Part shown: positions 8,685-16,252 of the stretch, in pieces | How positions within the stretch are numbered: the stretch's first letter is position 1 | Layout of the letters: each line of letters starts with the position of its first letter | Source of the DNA: Galbitalea sp. SE-J8 | GTDB taxonomy: Bacteria; Actinomycetota; Actinomycetes; Actinomycetales; Microbacteriaceae | NCBI RefSeq assembly: GCF_030345695.1 | Contig: NZ_JAUASV010000005.1 | Span: forward strand, 62,001 to 126,000 | Direction: 5' to 3' | DNA length: 64,000 nt | Notes under the pieces: model-generated | Databases searched by the model: none | Seen by the model: the letters and a program-made list of their open reading frames with translations, nothing else | What the model was told of the DNA's origin: nothing | Translations under genes and position numbers: made by a program

Positions 8685-9287
8685 TCAGGGGCGGGGCCGG
8701 CCGCGGCGCACGGGAGCGAGCAGGTCGAGCAGCGGCGCGACGTCGGCGGCTCCGAGCGGCCGCTCGGTCGCGAGCAGGCGGTACCAGATCACGCCGAAGA
8801 CGACGTCGGCGAGCAGGTCCGCAGGGGATGCATCGGGCGCGTCATGGCGCGTCCGGGCGCGATCGAGGATCGCGGTGAGGGCGTCGCGGCGCCGGTTCAG
8901 GAATCCGGCGCGGAAGCGGGCCGCGAAGTCAGGATCGACCTGCGCCTCCGCCATCAGGCTGCGCAACAGGCCGGGGAGTCCCGGGAGGCCGAGGAGCGTG
9001 AAGGAGTCGCGCAGGAACTGCTCCAGGTCGCCGCGGTAGGAGCCGTGGTCGGCCGTCGACACGCGCAGATCCGCCTTCAGGGCGCCGGCTTCGAGAAGCA
9101 CGTCCGCCTTGGTCGGCCACCACCGGTACACCGTCTGCTTGCCCACACCCGCGCGGGCAGCGATGCCCTCGATCGTCAGGCCCCGGTAGCCGACCTCCTG
9201 GGTGAGTTCGAATGCGGCGGACAGGATCGCCAGGCGGGCCCGCTCGTTGCGTTTCGGGCCGCGGCGGGCGGGCTCGGTCTGCGTCAT
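8685..9287 (-). CDS. TetR family transcriptional regulator
   Basis: A 200-aa regulator. The N-terminal HTH is classical TetR: RLAILSAAFELTQEVGYRGL, then TIEGIAARAGVGKQTVYRWW and a conserved Lys-Ala (PTKADVL). The C-terminal ligand and dimer domain follows, of the TetR_C type seen in AcrR-like actinobacterial repressors. The frame is open far upstream, but the ATG at 9287 places the HTH at the usual 10-15 residues from the start, after a basic RRGPKRNERAR tail. It is divergent from an SDR gene. The 88-bp gap holds two nested, co-centred inverted repeats, so it very probably represses itself and the SDR. The inducer is unknown. Confidence 0.88.
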   Translation of the reverse strand: MTQTEPARRGPKRNERARLAILSAAFELTQEVGYRGLTIEGIAARAGVGKQTVYRWWPTKADVLLEAGALKADLRVSTADHGSYRGDLEQFLRDSFTLLGLPGLPGLLRSLMAEAQVDPDFAARFRAGFLNRRRDALTAILDRARTRHDAPDASPADLLADVVFGVIWYRLLATERPLGAADVAPLLDLLAPVRRGRPRP

Positions 9288-9305
9288 GCCGTCGAGGCTA
9301 CCAAA

Positions 9306-9361
9306 ACGAGACGCCACGGACCGTATTTCTGCTACCGTAAATACGAACCGCAACGTCTCGT
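9306..9361. promoter_or_regulatory. Nested, co-centred double palindrome in TetR/SDR intergenic region
   Basis: Inner dyad: CGTATTT (9322-9328) and AAATACG (9339-9345), spacer 10. Outer dyad: ACGAGACG (9306-9313) and CGTCTCGT (9354-9361). Both are perfect and both centre at 9333.5. The layout fits binding by one or two TetR dimers that cover both divergent promoters. Confidence 0.7.
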
Positions 9362-9375
9362 GAAGGGAACCATTC

Positions 9376-10083
9376 ATGTCCACCACCCTCGTCATCGGCG
9401 GCAGCTCCGGCATCGGACTCGCCACCGCGGTCCGGCTCGCAGCGCTGGGGGATTCGGTCCACATCGCAGGCCGTCGCGCCGAGACCCTGGCGGCCGCGAC
9501 GCACGCGCACCCCGTGCTGCATCCGCACGCCCTCGACGCGCGCGACGCGCGAGCGGTCGAAGCGCTGGCCGTCGAGCTCGGCAGCATCGACCGCCTCGTC
9601 ATCACGCTCAGCGGCAACCAGGGAGCGGGACCCCTGCCCGACCTCGACCTCGACGTGCTGCACACCGCGTTCGAGGAGAAGTTCTGGCCGACGATCTCCG
9701 CGATCAAGGCGGCGCTCCCGCACCTCGCCCCGTCCGGCTCGATCACGCTCGTCGGGGCGGTCACCGCCCGGGCCGGCATCCCCGGGACGGCCGGCATCGG
9801 CGCACTCAACGCCGCCGTCGAAGGGCTCGTCGCCCCGCTGGCCGCGGAGCTCGCGCCCGTGCGCGTGAACGCGGTCTCTCCCGGATATGTGGACACGCCG
9901 TGGTGGAGCATGGTTCCCGACGCCGACCGCGAAGGGCTGTTCGCCCAGGTCGCCGCGAACCTTCCGACGAGGCGGATCGCCACCGCGGATGACGTCGCGG
10001 AGGTTCTCGCGCTTCTCGCGACGAACCCGAACATCACCGGAACCGTGATCGAGGCCGACGGCGGAGCACACCTCGGCGGCTGA
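9376..10083 (+). CDS. SDR-family protein lacking the usual catalytic residues
   Basis: A 235-aa Rossmann protein of short-chain dehydrogenase type. The cofactor loop is GGSSGIG near residues 8-14, followed by AGRR, suggesting NADP preference. Further on come VNAVSPGYVDTP and the terminal GTVIEADGGAHLGG, both typical of classical SDRs. The active site is odd: where classical members have Ser and then YxxxK, this one reads ITLVGAVTARAG and then AGIGALNAAVEG. The catalytic Ser, Tyr and Lys therefore all appear to be replaced (Lys by Asn). It may bind a nucleotide without standard dehydrogenase chemistry, or use a different mechanism. An AAGGGA lies eight bases before the ATG. It is divergent from TetR, which probably controls it. 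Confidence 0.8.
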   Translation: MSTTLVIGGSSGIGLATAVRLAALGDSVHIAGRRAETLAAATHAHPVLHPHALDARDARAVEALAVELGSIDRLVITLSGNQGAGPLPDLDLDVLHTAFEEKFWPTISAIKAALPHLAPSGSITLVGAVTARAGIPGTAGIGALNAAVEGLVAPLAAELAPVRVNAVSPGYVDTPWWSMVPDADREGLFAQVAANLPTRRIATADDVAEVLALLATNPNITGTVIEADGGAHLGG

Positions 10084-10100
10084 CGTCCTGCGCCGGCGCA

Positions 10101-10745
10101 CTAGCCGGGCAGCTGCCCGGTGACGAGGAGCGCGCTGCCGATCGTGAACAGCACCGTGACGCACAGCCACAGGATCGTGGCGACGTAGAGGGCTTGGAAG
10201 ACGCGGTAGTGCCGCTCGAGCCAGGTGTACATCCACGGCTGCGCCCGCACGAGCTCGCGCGCCGGCAGGCCCGCGGTGCCCGCCTCGAGCGGCGCGGGCA
10301 GCAGGTCACGGACGCGGTCGATGCTCTCGTCGGGCCACTGCTGCCGGCTCAGCCGCAGCACGGGCCGCGCGCCGTCCGTGCGCACGGCGACCCACATCGC
10401 GTTGTAGACGCCGTGCGGCGTGCCCAGCCGGCGCGCCGGCCCGGAGGTGGCATCCGCGGCGAGGGTCGTCCACATCCGCGTGCTCGCGTCGATCGGCAGC
10501 GCGCGCGGCCGCAGCAGCACGTCGCGCCAGCGCGCGTCGACACCCGGGCGGATGACGACGGATGCGGTGAGCGCGCGGGTCAGCAGCAGGATCAGCGCGA
10601 GCGGTGGCAGCCCCCACAGCACGCGCGGCTCCTGGGGCGCGGCGACGACGATCGGCGCGCCGAGCAGCACGGCGATCGCGAGCCCCGCGATCCGGGTGTT
10701 CGGTCGCGGCCGCAGCCGCACCGATCGCGCGGTGTCCTGTGGCAT
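10101..10745 (-). CDS. Hypothetical membrane protein
   Basis: 214 aa. After a basic N-terminus come two hydrophobic helices (about 20-35, GLAIAVLLGAPIVVAA, and 42-60, LPPLALILLLTRALTASVV). A roughly 110-residue soluble domain follows, then a C-terminal helix (about 182-208, LYVATILWLCVTVLFTIG). The soluble part (VLLRPRALPIDASTRMWTTL and VAVRTDGARPVLRLS) resembles a small PH-like beta domain of the kind found in bacterial membrane proteins, but I cannot confirm this. The start at 10745 has GGGGGTGAAC just upstream. It is divergent from the MFS gene and convergent with the SDR gene. No function is assigned. Confidence 0.65.
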   Translation of the reverse strand: MPQDTARSVRLRPRPNTRIAGLAIAVLLGAPIVVAAPQEPRVLWGLPPLALILLLTRALTASVVIRPGVDARWRDVLLRPRALPIDASTRMWTTLAADATSGPARRLGTPHGVYNAMWVAVRTDGARPVLRLSRQQWPDESIDRVRDLLPAPLEAGTAGLPARELVRAQPWMYTWLERHYRVFQALYVATILWLCVTVLFTIGSALLVTGQLPG

Positions 10746-10844
10746 CCGTTCACCCCCGGCACCCATGCAACCATCCCGTGGCGCGATCGGTGTGCGGCCG
10801 GGCCCCCGTGGTGCGTGACGGCGGCACCTCGTAGCCTCGTCCGC

Positions 10845-12089
10845 ATGGACACCGAGGCCCCCGCCGGCTGGAAGCGCAATGTCGCCCTGTTCCTCACCGG
10901 CCAGACGGTGTCGCTGTTCGGCTCGGCCGTCGTGCAGTACGCGGTCATGTGGTACGTCACGTTCGAGACCGGCAGCGGCGGGGCGGTCGCGCTCTACGCG
11001 CTCGCCGCGTTCCTGCCGCAGGGCCTCGTGTCGGTCTTCGGCGGCGCGCTCGCCGACCGGTTCAACCGGCGGGTGCTCGTCATGGTGTCCGACGGCACGA
11101 TCGCGGTCGTGACGCTCGCGCTCGCCATGCTCATGTCGCTCGGCGTGACCGAGCTGTGGGTCATCCTGCTCGCGGTCGGCGTGCGCTCCGTGGGCGCGGG
11201 CGTGCAGCAGCCCGCGGTGCAGGCGATGATCCCGCAGCTCGTGCCCGCCGACCAGCTGCTGCGCATCAACGGCGTCGTGGGCACCGTGCAGGCCGCCATG
11301 GCGCTCGCCGCCCCCGCGGCCGCCGGCGCCGTGTTCGGCCTGTTCGGCATCGTGCCGGTGTTCTTCATCGACGTCGTCACCGCGGCGCTCGGCATCGGCA
11401 TCCTGTTCTTCGTCGCGGTGCCGACGCTGCGGGCGGTCGCCGAGAGCACGAGCTCGTTCCGGCAGGACCTCGTCGCCGGGGCGCGCTACGTGAGCGGTCA
11501 GCCGGTGGTGCGCTGGCTGCTCGTCGTGTTCGCGATCATCTTCCTGCTCACCGTCGCGCCGTCGTTCGTCACGCCGCTCATGGTCGCGCGCACCTGGGGC
11601 GAGGACGTGCTGCTCGTGACGCTGCTCGAGGTCGCGTTCAGCGTCGGGATGCTGCTCGGCGGTCTGCTGCTGTCGACCGTGCTCGCGAAGGCGAACCGGC
11701 TCTCGCTCGTCGTCGTCTCGTGCGTCGGCTTCGGCGTGCTCACGATCGGCTGCGGGCTGAGCCCGACGCTGCCGGTGTTCTACGGCTTCATGTTCGGCAT
11801 CGGACTGCTCGTGCCGCTGTTCTCGGGCCCGTTCACGACCCTGCTGCAGGAGACGACGGCCCCCGAGATGCAGGGCCGGGTGTTCGGCTACGTCGGCATC
11901 GTCATGGCGCTCGCGACCCCGATCGGCATGACGGTGTTCGGTCCGTTCGCCGACCTGATCAGCGTGCAGGCGCTGCTCGTGATCGGCGGTGCGCTCATGA
12001 TCGTCGTCTTCGGCACCGCGGTCGCGCTGCCCTCGGGCCGCTCGGCTCTGCGTGTGGCCCGCGCGTCGCGCGCCGTGCTGGCCGAGTAG
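10845..12089 (+). CDS. MFS transporter, MefA/EntS-like exporter family
   Basis: A 414-aa integral membrane protein with about 12 hydrophobic helices. The first loops read LFLTGQTVSLFGSAVVQYAV and, between helices 2 and 3, GALADRFNRR, a motif A variant. This is the DHA3-type subgroup that includes macrolide efflux MefA and enterobactin exporter EntS, so drug or siderophore export is the family expectation. Later features such as GVRSVGAGVQQPAVQAMIPQ and LLQETTAPEMQGRVFG are also typical of this subgroup. ATG at 10845 is chosen because the frame upstream overlaps the divergent gene. Substrate unknown. No dedicated regulator adjoins it. Confidence 0.85.
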   Translation: MDTEAPAGWKRNVALFLTGQTVSLFGSAVVQYAVMWYVTFETGSGGAVALYALAAFLPQGLVSVFGGALADRFNRRVLVMVSDGTIAVVTLALAMLMSLGVTELWVILLAVGVRSVGAGVQQPAVQAMIPQLVPADQLLRINGVVGTVQAAMALAAPAAAGAVFGLFGIVPVFFIDVVTAALGIGILFFVAVPTLRAVAESTSSFRQDLVAGARYVSGQPVVRWLLVVFAIIFLLTVAPSFVTPLMVARTWGEDVLLVTLLEVAFSVGMLLGGLLLSTVLAKANRLSLVVVSCVGFGVLTIGCGLSPTLPVFYGFMFGIGLLVPLFSGPFTTLLQETTAPEMQGRVFGYVGIVMALATPIGMTVFGPFADLISVQALLVIGGALMIVVFGTAVALPSGRSALRVARASRAVLAE

Positions 12090-12111
12090 GGCGGGCCGGC
12101 CGAGCAGGGCG

Positions 12112-12426
12112 TCACAGCGCCCGGGCGACGAACTCCTCCCAGTGGTCCTCGAGCGCCACGGGCAACCGCACCCAGTCGGCGAAGTCGCGGCCCGAGGCGC
12201 CGGGCGAGAACAGCACCGCGCCGGGCAGCGCCATCGCGTCGGCGAAGGCCGCCGACTCACGCCCGAGACGGATGCCGAGGCCGTCCCCGTCGAGGCACGC
12301 GACCATCCGTCCGGCGTGCTTGAGGATGGGGCGGCCCATCATCGTCCCGCGGTCGAGCACGCCCGCGAACCGGGCGACGATCGGGGCGAAGGCGGCGTCG
12401 GCGGCATCCGTCGTGTACCGGCCCAT
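12112..12426 (-). CDS. TfoX N-terminal-domain-like small protein
   Basis: A 104-aa protein whose central part (MMGRPILKHAGRMVACLDGD then GLGIRLGRE) matches the pattern of the TfoX/Sxy N-terminal or YjbR-like fold: a Met-Gly turn, a short hairpin and a beta strand with conserved Gly. It ends with a helix (ALEDHWEEFVARAL). ATG at 12426 is taken as the start; an upstream extension would run into the tRNA-Thr region. In actinobacteria such proteins are common stand-alone genes without a known role; a competence role should not be assumed. It is convergent with the MFS gene, 22 bp apart. Confidence 0.6.
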   Translation of the reverse strand: MGRYTTDAADAAFAPIVARFAGVLDRGTMMGRPILKHAGRMVACLDGDGLGIRLGRESAAFADAMALPGAVLFSPGASGRDFADWVRLPVALEDHWEEFVARAL

Positions 12427-12509
12427 GCGAGCACGGTAGCGGCGTTCGGGGACGTTCGGGGCGGATGCTAGAGTCTCCTGGTGCCTCGACGGGCCGAGCC
12501 CGTCGTCGC

Positions 12510-12581
<72 letters not shown>

Positions 12582-12613
12582 CTCGCCTCCCGTCACGAGC
12601 GGGCGGCGTTCGT

Positions 12614-12687
12614 GGCTGAGTAGCTCAGTTGGTTAGAGCGCACGACTCATAATCGTGAGGTCGCGGGATCGTGCCCCGCCTCAGCTA
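12614..12687 (+). tRNA. tRNA-Met, elongator (anticodon CAT)
   Basis: Acceptor GGCTGAG / CTCAGCT (first pair G-U), D arm GCTC...GAGC, anticodon stem CACGA / TCGTG with loop CTCATAA (CAT), variable loop AGGTC, T stem GCGGG / CCCGC. It lacks initiator features, so it is the elongator. The T loop is ATCGTGC: positions 54 and 58, normally T and A, are A and T. CCA is not encoded in full. Confidence 0.92.
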
Positions 12688-12769
12688 CCGTTCCTCCGGG
12701 GTGCATGCAGACGCCCGCAACGACGACACTGCAGAGGTCTACCGATACCTTCAGGGCAGGGAGCCCGCG

Positions 12770-13300
12770 ATGATCCTCCCGACGGGTGGGGTGCTCGAGC
12801 CGCTCGAGCCCTGGCGCGCCGACGAGTTCGCCGCCCACCTGGATCGCGCCCGCGAGCACATCCGGCCGTGGGTGGGTCCGTCGTTCGTCAGCACCGATCT
12901 CGGCGGTGCCCGCGCGACGCTCGCGCGCTACGCCGAATCCACAGCGCGCGACGGCGCGCGCATCTGGGGCATCTGGTCGGAGGGCACGCTGATCGGCGGC
13001 GTGATGTTCGTCGAGTTCAGTGCCGGCACCGGCGTCTGCGAGATCGGATGCTGGTCCGAGCCCGCGGGGGAAGGTCACGGACACGTCGGCGCGGCCGTGC
13101 GCGAGCTGCTGCGCTACGCGTTCGACGTGCGCGGACTGCACCGCGCCGAGTGGCGCTGCCGCAGCGACAACGTGCGCAGCATCGCGCTGGCCGAGCGGGT
13201 CGGCATGACGTTCGAGGGCCGGCTCCGCGAGGCGTGGCAGGTGGCCGGGGTGTTCCACGACAAGGCCGTCTACTCGATCCTCGACCGCGAGTTCTCCTGA
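12770..13300 (+). CDS. GNAT family N-acetyltransferase (RimJ/RimL-like)
   Basis: A 176-aa acetyltransferase. It shows the order expected of the RimJ/RimL ribosomal-protein acetyltransferase branch: early LEPLEPWRADEFAAHL, the acetyl-CoA loop region EIGCWSEPAGEGHGHVGAAV, and the C-terminal RSIALAERVGMTFEGRLREA. Substrate could be a protein N-terminus or a small amine; the sequence does not decide. The frame is open from 12671, which lies inside the tRNA-Met gene. I therefore use the ATG at 12770, preceded by AGGGAG eight bases upstream. It is convergent with the ABC-2 permease gene. Confidence 0.85.
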   Translation: MILPTGGVLEPLEPWRADEFAAHLDRAREHIRPWVGPSFVSTDLGGARATLARYAESTARDGARIWGIWSEGTLIGGVMFVEFSAGTGVCEIGCWSEPAGEGHGHVGAAVRELLRYAFDVRGLHRAEWRCRSDNVRSIALAERVGMTFEGRLREAWQVAGVFHDKAVYSILDREFS

Positions 13301-13312
13301 GCGCGCGCCCCC

Positions 13313-14131
13313 TCAGCTGAGGAAGAGCGCCCGCAGTCGCCGCGTCGTGAAGACGAGCCCGATGGCGACCATGACGAGGTAGTACGCGACGTGACCGAGG
13401 GTCGCCCAGCTGAGCACCCCCGTGGTGAGGCCGCGCACGAGCTCGACGCCGTGCCACAGCGGCAGCGCCTCGACGACCCACTGCAGCCACACCGGGTACA
13501 CCGTGACCGGGTAGAACGTCGCCGAGAACAGGAACATCGGCAGCAGCACGAAGTTCACCCAGTCCATCTGCTGGAACGTCTTCAGGTAGCTCGTGATGCC
13601 CATCCCGAGGCTCGCGAAGCCGAACGCGATGAGCGCGATCGCGGGCAGGGCGAGCAGGGCCGTCCACGACAGGTTGAGTCCGAGCGCCTGCATGACGAGC
13701 ATGAACGCGATCGCGTAGAGGGCGCCGCGCAGGAGGGCGAGCAGGATCTCGCCGATCGCCACGTCGAGCGGGCCGAGCGAGGTCGCGAGCATGCCCTCGT
13801 AGACGCGGCCGTACTTCATCTTGAAGAACACGTTCCAGGTCGAGTCGTACACGGCCCCGTTCATCGCCGACACGGCGAGCAGTGCGGGCGCGATGTAGGC
13901 CGCGTAGGACACCTGCCCGCCGCCGACGTCGACCGTGCCCACGAACTGCCCGAGGCCGATGCCGAGCGAGAGCAGGTAGAAGATCGGCTCGAAGACGCCC
14001 GAGAGCATCACGACCCAGTTCGACGAGCGGGTCGCGCGCAGTCCGCGGTCGAGAACGGATGCCGCGTTGCCCGCGTAGATCGACCCGAGCAGGCGGGTGC
14101 GCTGCGGCGCGGGCGCGATGGTGCCGGTCAT
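13313..14131 (-). CDS. ABC-2 type transporter permease
   Basis: A 272-aa permease with six predicted helices and the ABC2 membrane-domain layout. A long cytosolic N-terminus (TRSSNWVVMLSGVFEPIFY) is followed by KMKYGRVYEGMLATSLGPLD, the conserved coupling region, and FLFSATFYPVTVYPVWLQWV near the C-terminus. It starts at ATG 14131, overlapping the second permease stop by four bases (ATGA), so the two are translationally coupled. It forms an exporter with the other permease and the ATPase upstream in the same operon. Substrate is unknown; related heterodimeric systems export drugs, lipids or polysaccharide. Confidence 0.88.
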   Translation of the reverse strand: MTGTIAPAPQRTRLLGSIYAGNAASVLDRGLRATRSSNWVVMLSGVFEPIFYLLSLGIGLGQFVGTVDVGGGQVSYAAYIAPALLAVSAMNGAVYDSTWNVFFKMKYGRVYEGMLATSLGPLDVAIGEILLALLRGALYAIAFMLVMQALGLNLSWTALLALPAIALIAFGFASLGMGITSYLKTFQQMDWVNFVLLPMFLFSATFYPVTVYPVWLQWVVEALPLWHGVELVRGLTTGVLSWATLGHVAYYLVMVAIGLVFTTRRLRALFLS

Positions 14132-14940
14132 CGGTCGAGCCTCGCCGTCACGACGGCGCGCGTGCGCCACAGGCCGAGCGCCGCGAGCGCGGCGAGGTAG
14201 CCGACGTGCGCGACCGTGAGCCAGATCGGCTCGGCGAGCCCGAACGCGACCACGCGGCTCAGCTGGGTGCCGTGCCAGAGCGGGGACACCCATCCGATCC
14301 ACTGCAGCCCGATCGGCAGGGACTCGAGGGGGAAGAAGGTGCCCGAGAACAGGAACAGCGGCATCACGATGATCCGCATGATGATCGCCATCTGGCCGCG
14401 GTCCTCGCGGATCGTCGCCGTGTAGGACGACACCAGCAGGCCCATCGCGAGGCCCGCGGCGGTCGCGATGACGACGACGAGCCCGGCGCCGGCGCTCGTC
14501 ACGGCGCCGAACAGCGCGGCGATCACGAGGTAGACGATCGTCGTGGGCACGACGCGGATGGCGATCCAGATCGTCGTTCCGTCGACGATCTGCCGGCCGG
14601 TGATCGGCGCGGAGTTGATCGCGAAGAACGTCTCGTTCCACTTGAACCCCTCCAGGTAGGGGAACATCGACTCCTCCACGGCGGCCGTCATCGCGGCGCT
14701 CGCGATGAGCGCGGGCGCGACGTAGACCAGGTACGACACCTCGCGGCCGTCGCCGATCGGGATCGCGGTGTGCACGAGAGTCGCGAGACCGACGCCGAGC
14801 GAGTACAGGTAGATGATCGGGTTGCCGAGCGTCGTGGCGATGAACGTCCAGCGCCACGACCGCACGAGGCGCAGCCGGTGCTCGGTGACGTACAGCGCGC
14901 CGTAGCGACGCGGACGAGCGGATGCGGCGGTCGAGGTCAT
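14128..14940 (-). CDS. ABC-2 type transporter permease
   Basis: A 270-aa permease homologous in layout to its downstream neighbour: helix 1 at YLYSLGVGLATLVHTAI, the coupling region PYLEGFKWNETFFAINSAPI, and FLFSGTFFPLESLPIGLQWI before the last helices. The two permeases probably form a heterodimeric pore driven by the ATPase encoded immediately upstream. Starts and stops overlap by four bases on both sides, so the three genes form one tightly coupled operon transcribed right to left. Confidence 0.88.
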   Translation of the reverse strand: MTSTAASARPRRYGALYVTEHRLRLVRSWRWTFIATTLGNPIIYLYSLGVGLATLVHTAIPIGDGREVSYLVYVAPALIASAAMTAAVEESMFPYLEGFKWNETFFAINSAPITGRQIVDGTTIWIAIRVVPTTIVYLVIAALFGAVTSAGAGLVVVIATAAGLAMGLLVSSYTATIREDRGQMAIIMRIIVMPLFLFSGTFFPLESLPIGLQWIGWVSPLWHGTQLSRVVAFGLAEPIWLTVAHVGYLAALAALGLWRTRAVVTARLDR

Positions 14941-15863
14941 TCGACGAGGCTCCGTCCGGTGAGGCGCAGGAAGACGTCCTCGAGGCTCGACCGGCGCACG
15001 AGCGACGTGATCGGATCGAGCCCGCGGCCGATCACCTCGCGCAGCGCCGCCTCGCCGTCGCCGGCGTAGACGAGCACGCGGTCGGGCAGCACCTCGACGC
15101 GGTCGCCGACATCCGCGATCCGCTCCGCGACCAGGGCGTTGCGGTCGGAGCCGAACCGCACCTCGAGCACCTCGCGGCTGGAGTGGTCGCGGATGAGCGA
15201 GGCGGGGCTGCCCTCGGCCATGATCGCGCCCTTGTCGACGACGATGAGCCGGTCGCAGAGCTGCTCAGCCTCGTCCATGTAGTGCGTCGTGAGCACGAGC
15301 GTCGTGCCCTGCTCCTTGAGCCGGAACAGCCGGTCCCAGAGCAGGTGGCGCGCCTGCGGGTCGAGGCCGGTCGTGGGCTCGTCGAGCAGCAGGATCTCGG
15401 GCTCGTTGACGAGTCCGCGGGCGATGGTGAGGCGCCGCTTCATGCCGCCGGAGAGCGACTCGACCCGGGCATCCCGCTTGTCTTCGAGCTGGGCGAAGGC
15501 GAGCAGCTCGTCGGCCTTCTCGGCGACGCGGCGGCGGGGGATGCCGAAGTAGCGGCCGTAGACGATGAGGTTGTCGCGCACCCGCAGCTCGCCGTCGAGG
15601 TTGTCGCTCTGCGGCACGACGCCGAGTCGCGCGCGGATCTCGGGACCGTGCTGGTCCGGGTCGAGACCGAGGATGGACAGCTCGCCGCTCGTGCGCGTCG
15701 ACACGGCGGACAGCATCCGCATCGTCGTCGACTTGCCGGCGCCGTTGGGCCCGAGCAGGCCGAACGACTCGCCCGTCGCGACCTCGAAGTCGATGCCGTC
15801 GACGGCGCGGAACTCCCCGTACGACTTGGTCAGGGCGCGAGCGATGATGACGGGGCCGGGCAC
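14937..15863 (-). CDS. ABC transporter ATP-binding protein (DrrA/NodI-like)
   Basis: A 308-aa ATPase with Walker A GPNGAGKST (about 39-47), Q-loop VVPQSDNLD, signature LSGGMKRRLTIARGL, Walker B ILLLDEPTTGLDP and the switch His in TTHYMDEAEQL. A C-terminal extension of about 80 residues (EVLEVRFGSDRN onward) is typical of the DrrA/NodI type. It energises the two permeases downstream. Start is GTG at 15863. No regulator lies directly upstream; the antitoxin gene beginning at 15943 is divergent. Confidence 0.92.
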   Translation of the reverse strand: MPGPVIIARALTKSYGEFRAVDGIDFEVATGESFGLLGPNGAGKSTTMRMLSAVSTRTSGELSILGLDPDQHGPEIRARLGVVPQSDNLDGELRVRDNLIVYGRYFGIPRRRVAEKADELLAFAQLEDKRDARVESLSGGMKRRLTIARGLVNEPEILLLDEPTTGLDPQARHLLWDRLFRLKEQGTTLVLTTHYMDEAEQLCDRLIVVDKGAIMAEGSPASLIRDHSSREVLEVRFGSDRNALVAERIADVGDRVEVLPDRVLVYAGDGEAALREVIGRGLDPITSLVRRSSLEDVFLRLTGRSLVE

Positions 15864-15942
15864 CCATCGAGACTAACCGGCACCCGCGACACCCGCGAGG
15901 GCGAGCCCGGTGCAGCAAACCCGGTGCAGTAAAAAGGCAGGC

Positions 15943-16176
15943 ATGCCCGTCGCCATCACCATCCGCCACGTGCCGGCCGCGACACGTGACCGGCTCGCGG
16001 CTCAGGCCGCCGCGTCGGGACGATCGCTCCCGGAGTACCTCTCCCGCGAGCTCGAAGGGCCGGCATCCCGACCGAGCGTGGACGGCTGGCTCGCGGATGC
16101 GCGGCGCGTTGCCGCGGACGGCGGCCCGGTGAGCGTCGCCGACGTGCTGGCCGATCTCGACGCCGGCCGCGCGTGA
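15943..16176 (+). CDS. FitA/VapB-type ribbon-helix-helix antitoxin
   Basis: A 77-aa protein. The N-terminal strand and two helices (VAITIRHVPAATRDRLAAQA, then SGRSLPEYLSREL) match the ribbon-helix-helix DNA-binding fold of FitA-like VapB antitoxins. The acidic, Ala-rich C-terminus (VSVADVLADLDAG) would be the toxin-binding tail. ATG at 15943 has AGGCAGG just upstream. Its stop overlaps the GTG of the toxin remnant, the usual vapBC arrangement, but the toxin gene is broken off. It is therefore an orphan antitoxin that may still bind DNA or neutralise a related toxin elsewhere. Confidence 0.75.
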   Translation: MPVAITIRHVPAATRDRLAAQAAASGRSLPEYLSRELEGPASRPSVDGWLADARRVAADGGPVSVADVLADLDAGRA

Positions 16177-16217
16177 CGGCCGTCGGCGGCGTGGCCGTCA
16201 TCGACGCATCCGCTGCG
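16173..16217 (+). pseudogene. Remnant of vapC-type PIN toxin (first 15 codons)
   Basis: From the GTG at 16173, overlapping the antitoxin stop, the reading is VTAVGGVAVIDASAA. The stretch VIDASA matches the N-terminal strand and first catalytic Asp of PIN toxins. The similarity then stops (PSTLWSTAKPGRH), and the convergent gene ends at 16253. None of the later acidic residues of a PIN domain are present, so the toxin is deleted. Confidence 0.6.
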
Positions 16218-16252
16218 CCGTCGACGTTATGGAGCACCGCGAAGCCCGGGCG

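Noticed and set aside
12671-12769. Open frame of the GNAT gene extending back into tRNA-Met
   Set aside because: The first codons overlap a complete tRNA gene; the ATG at 12770 has a proper ribosome-binding site.
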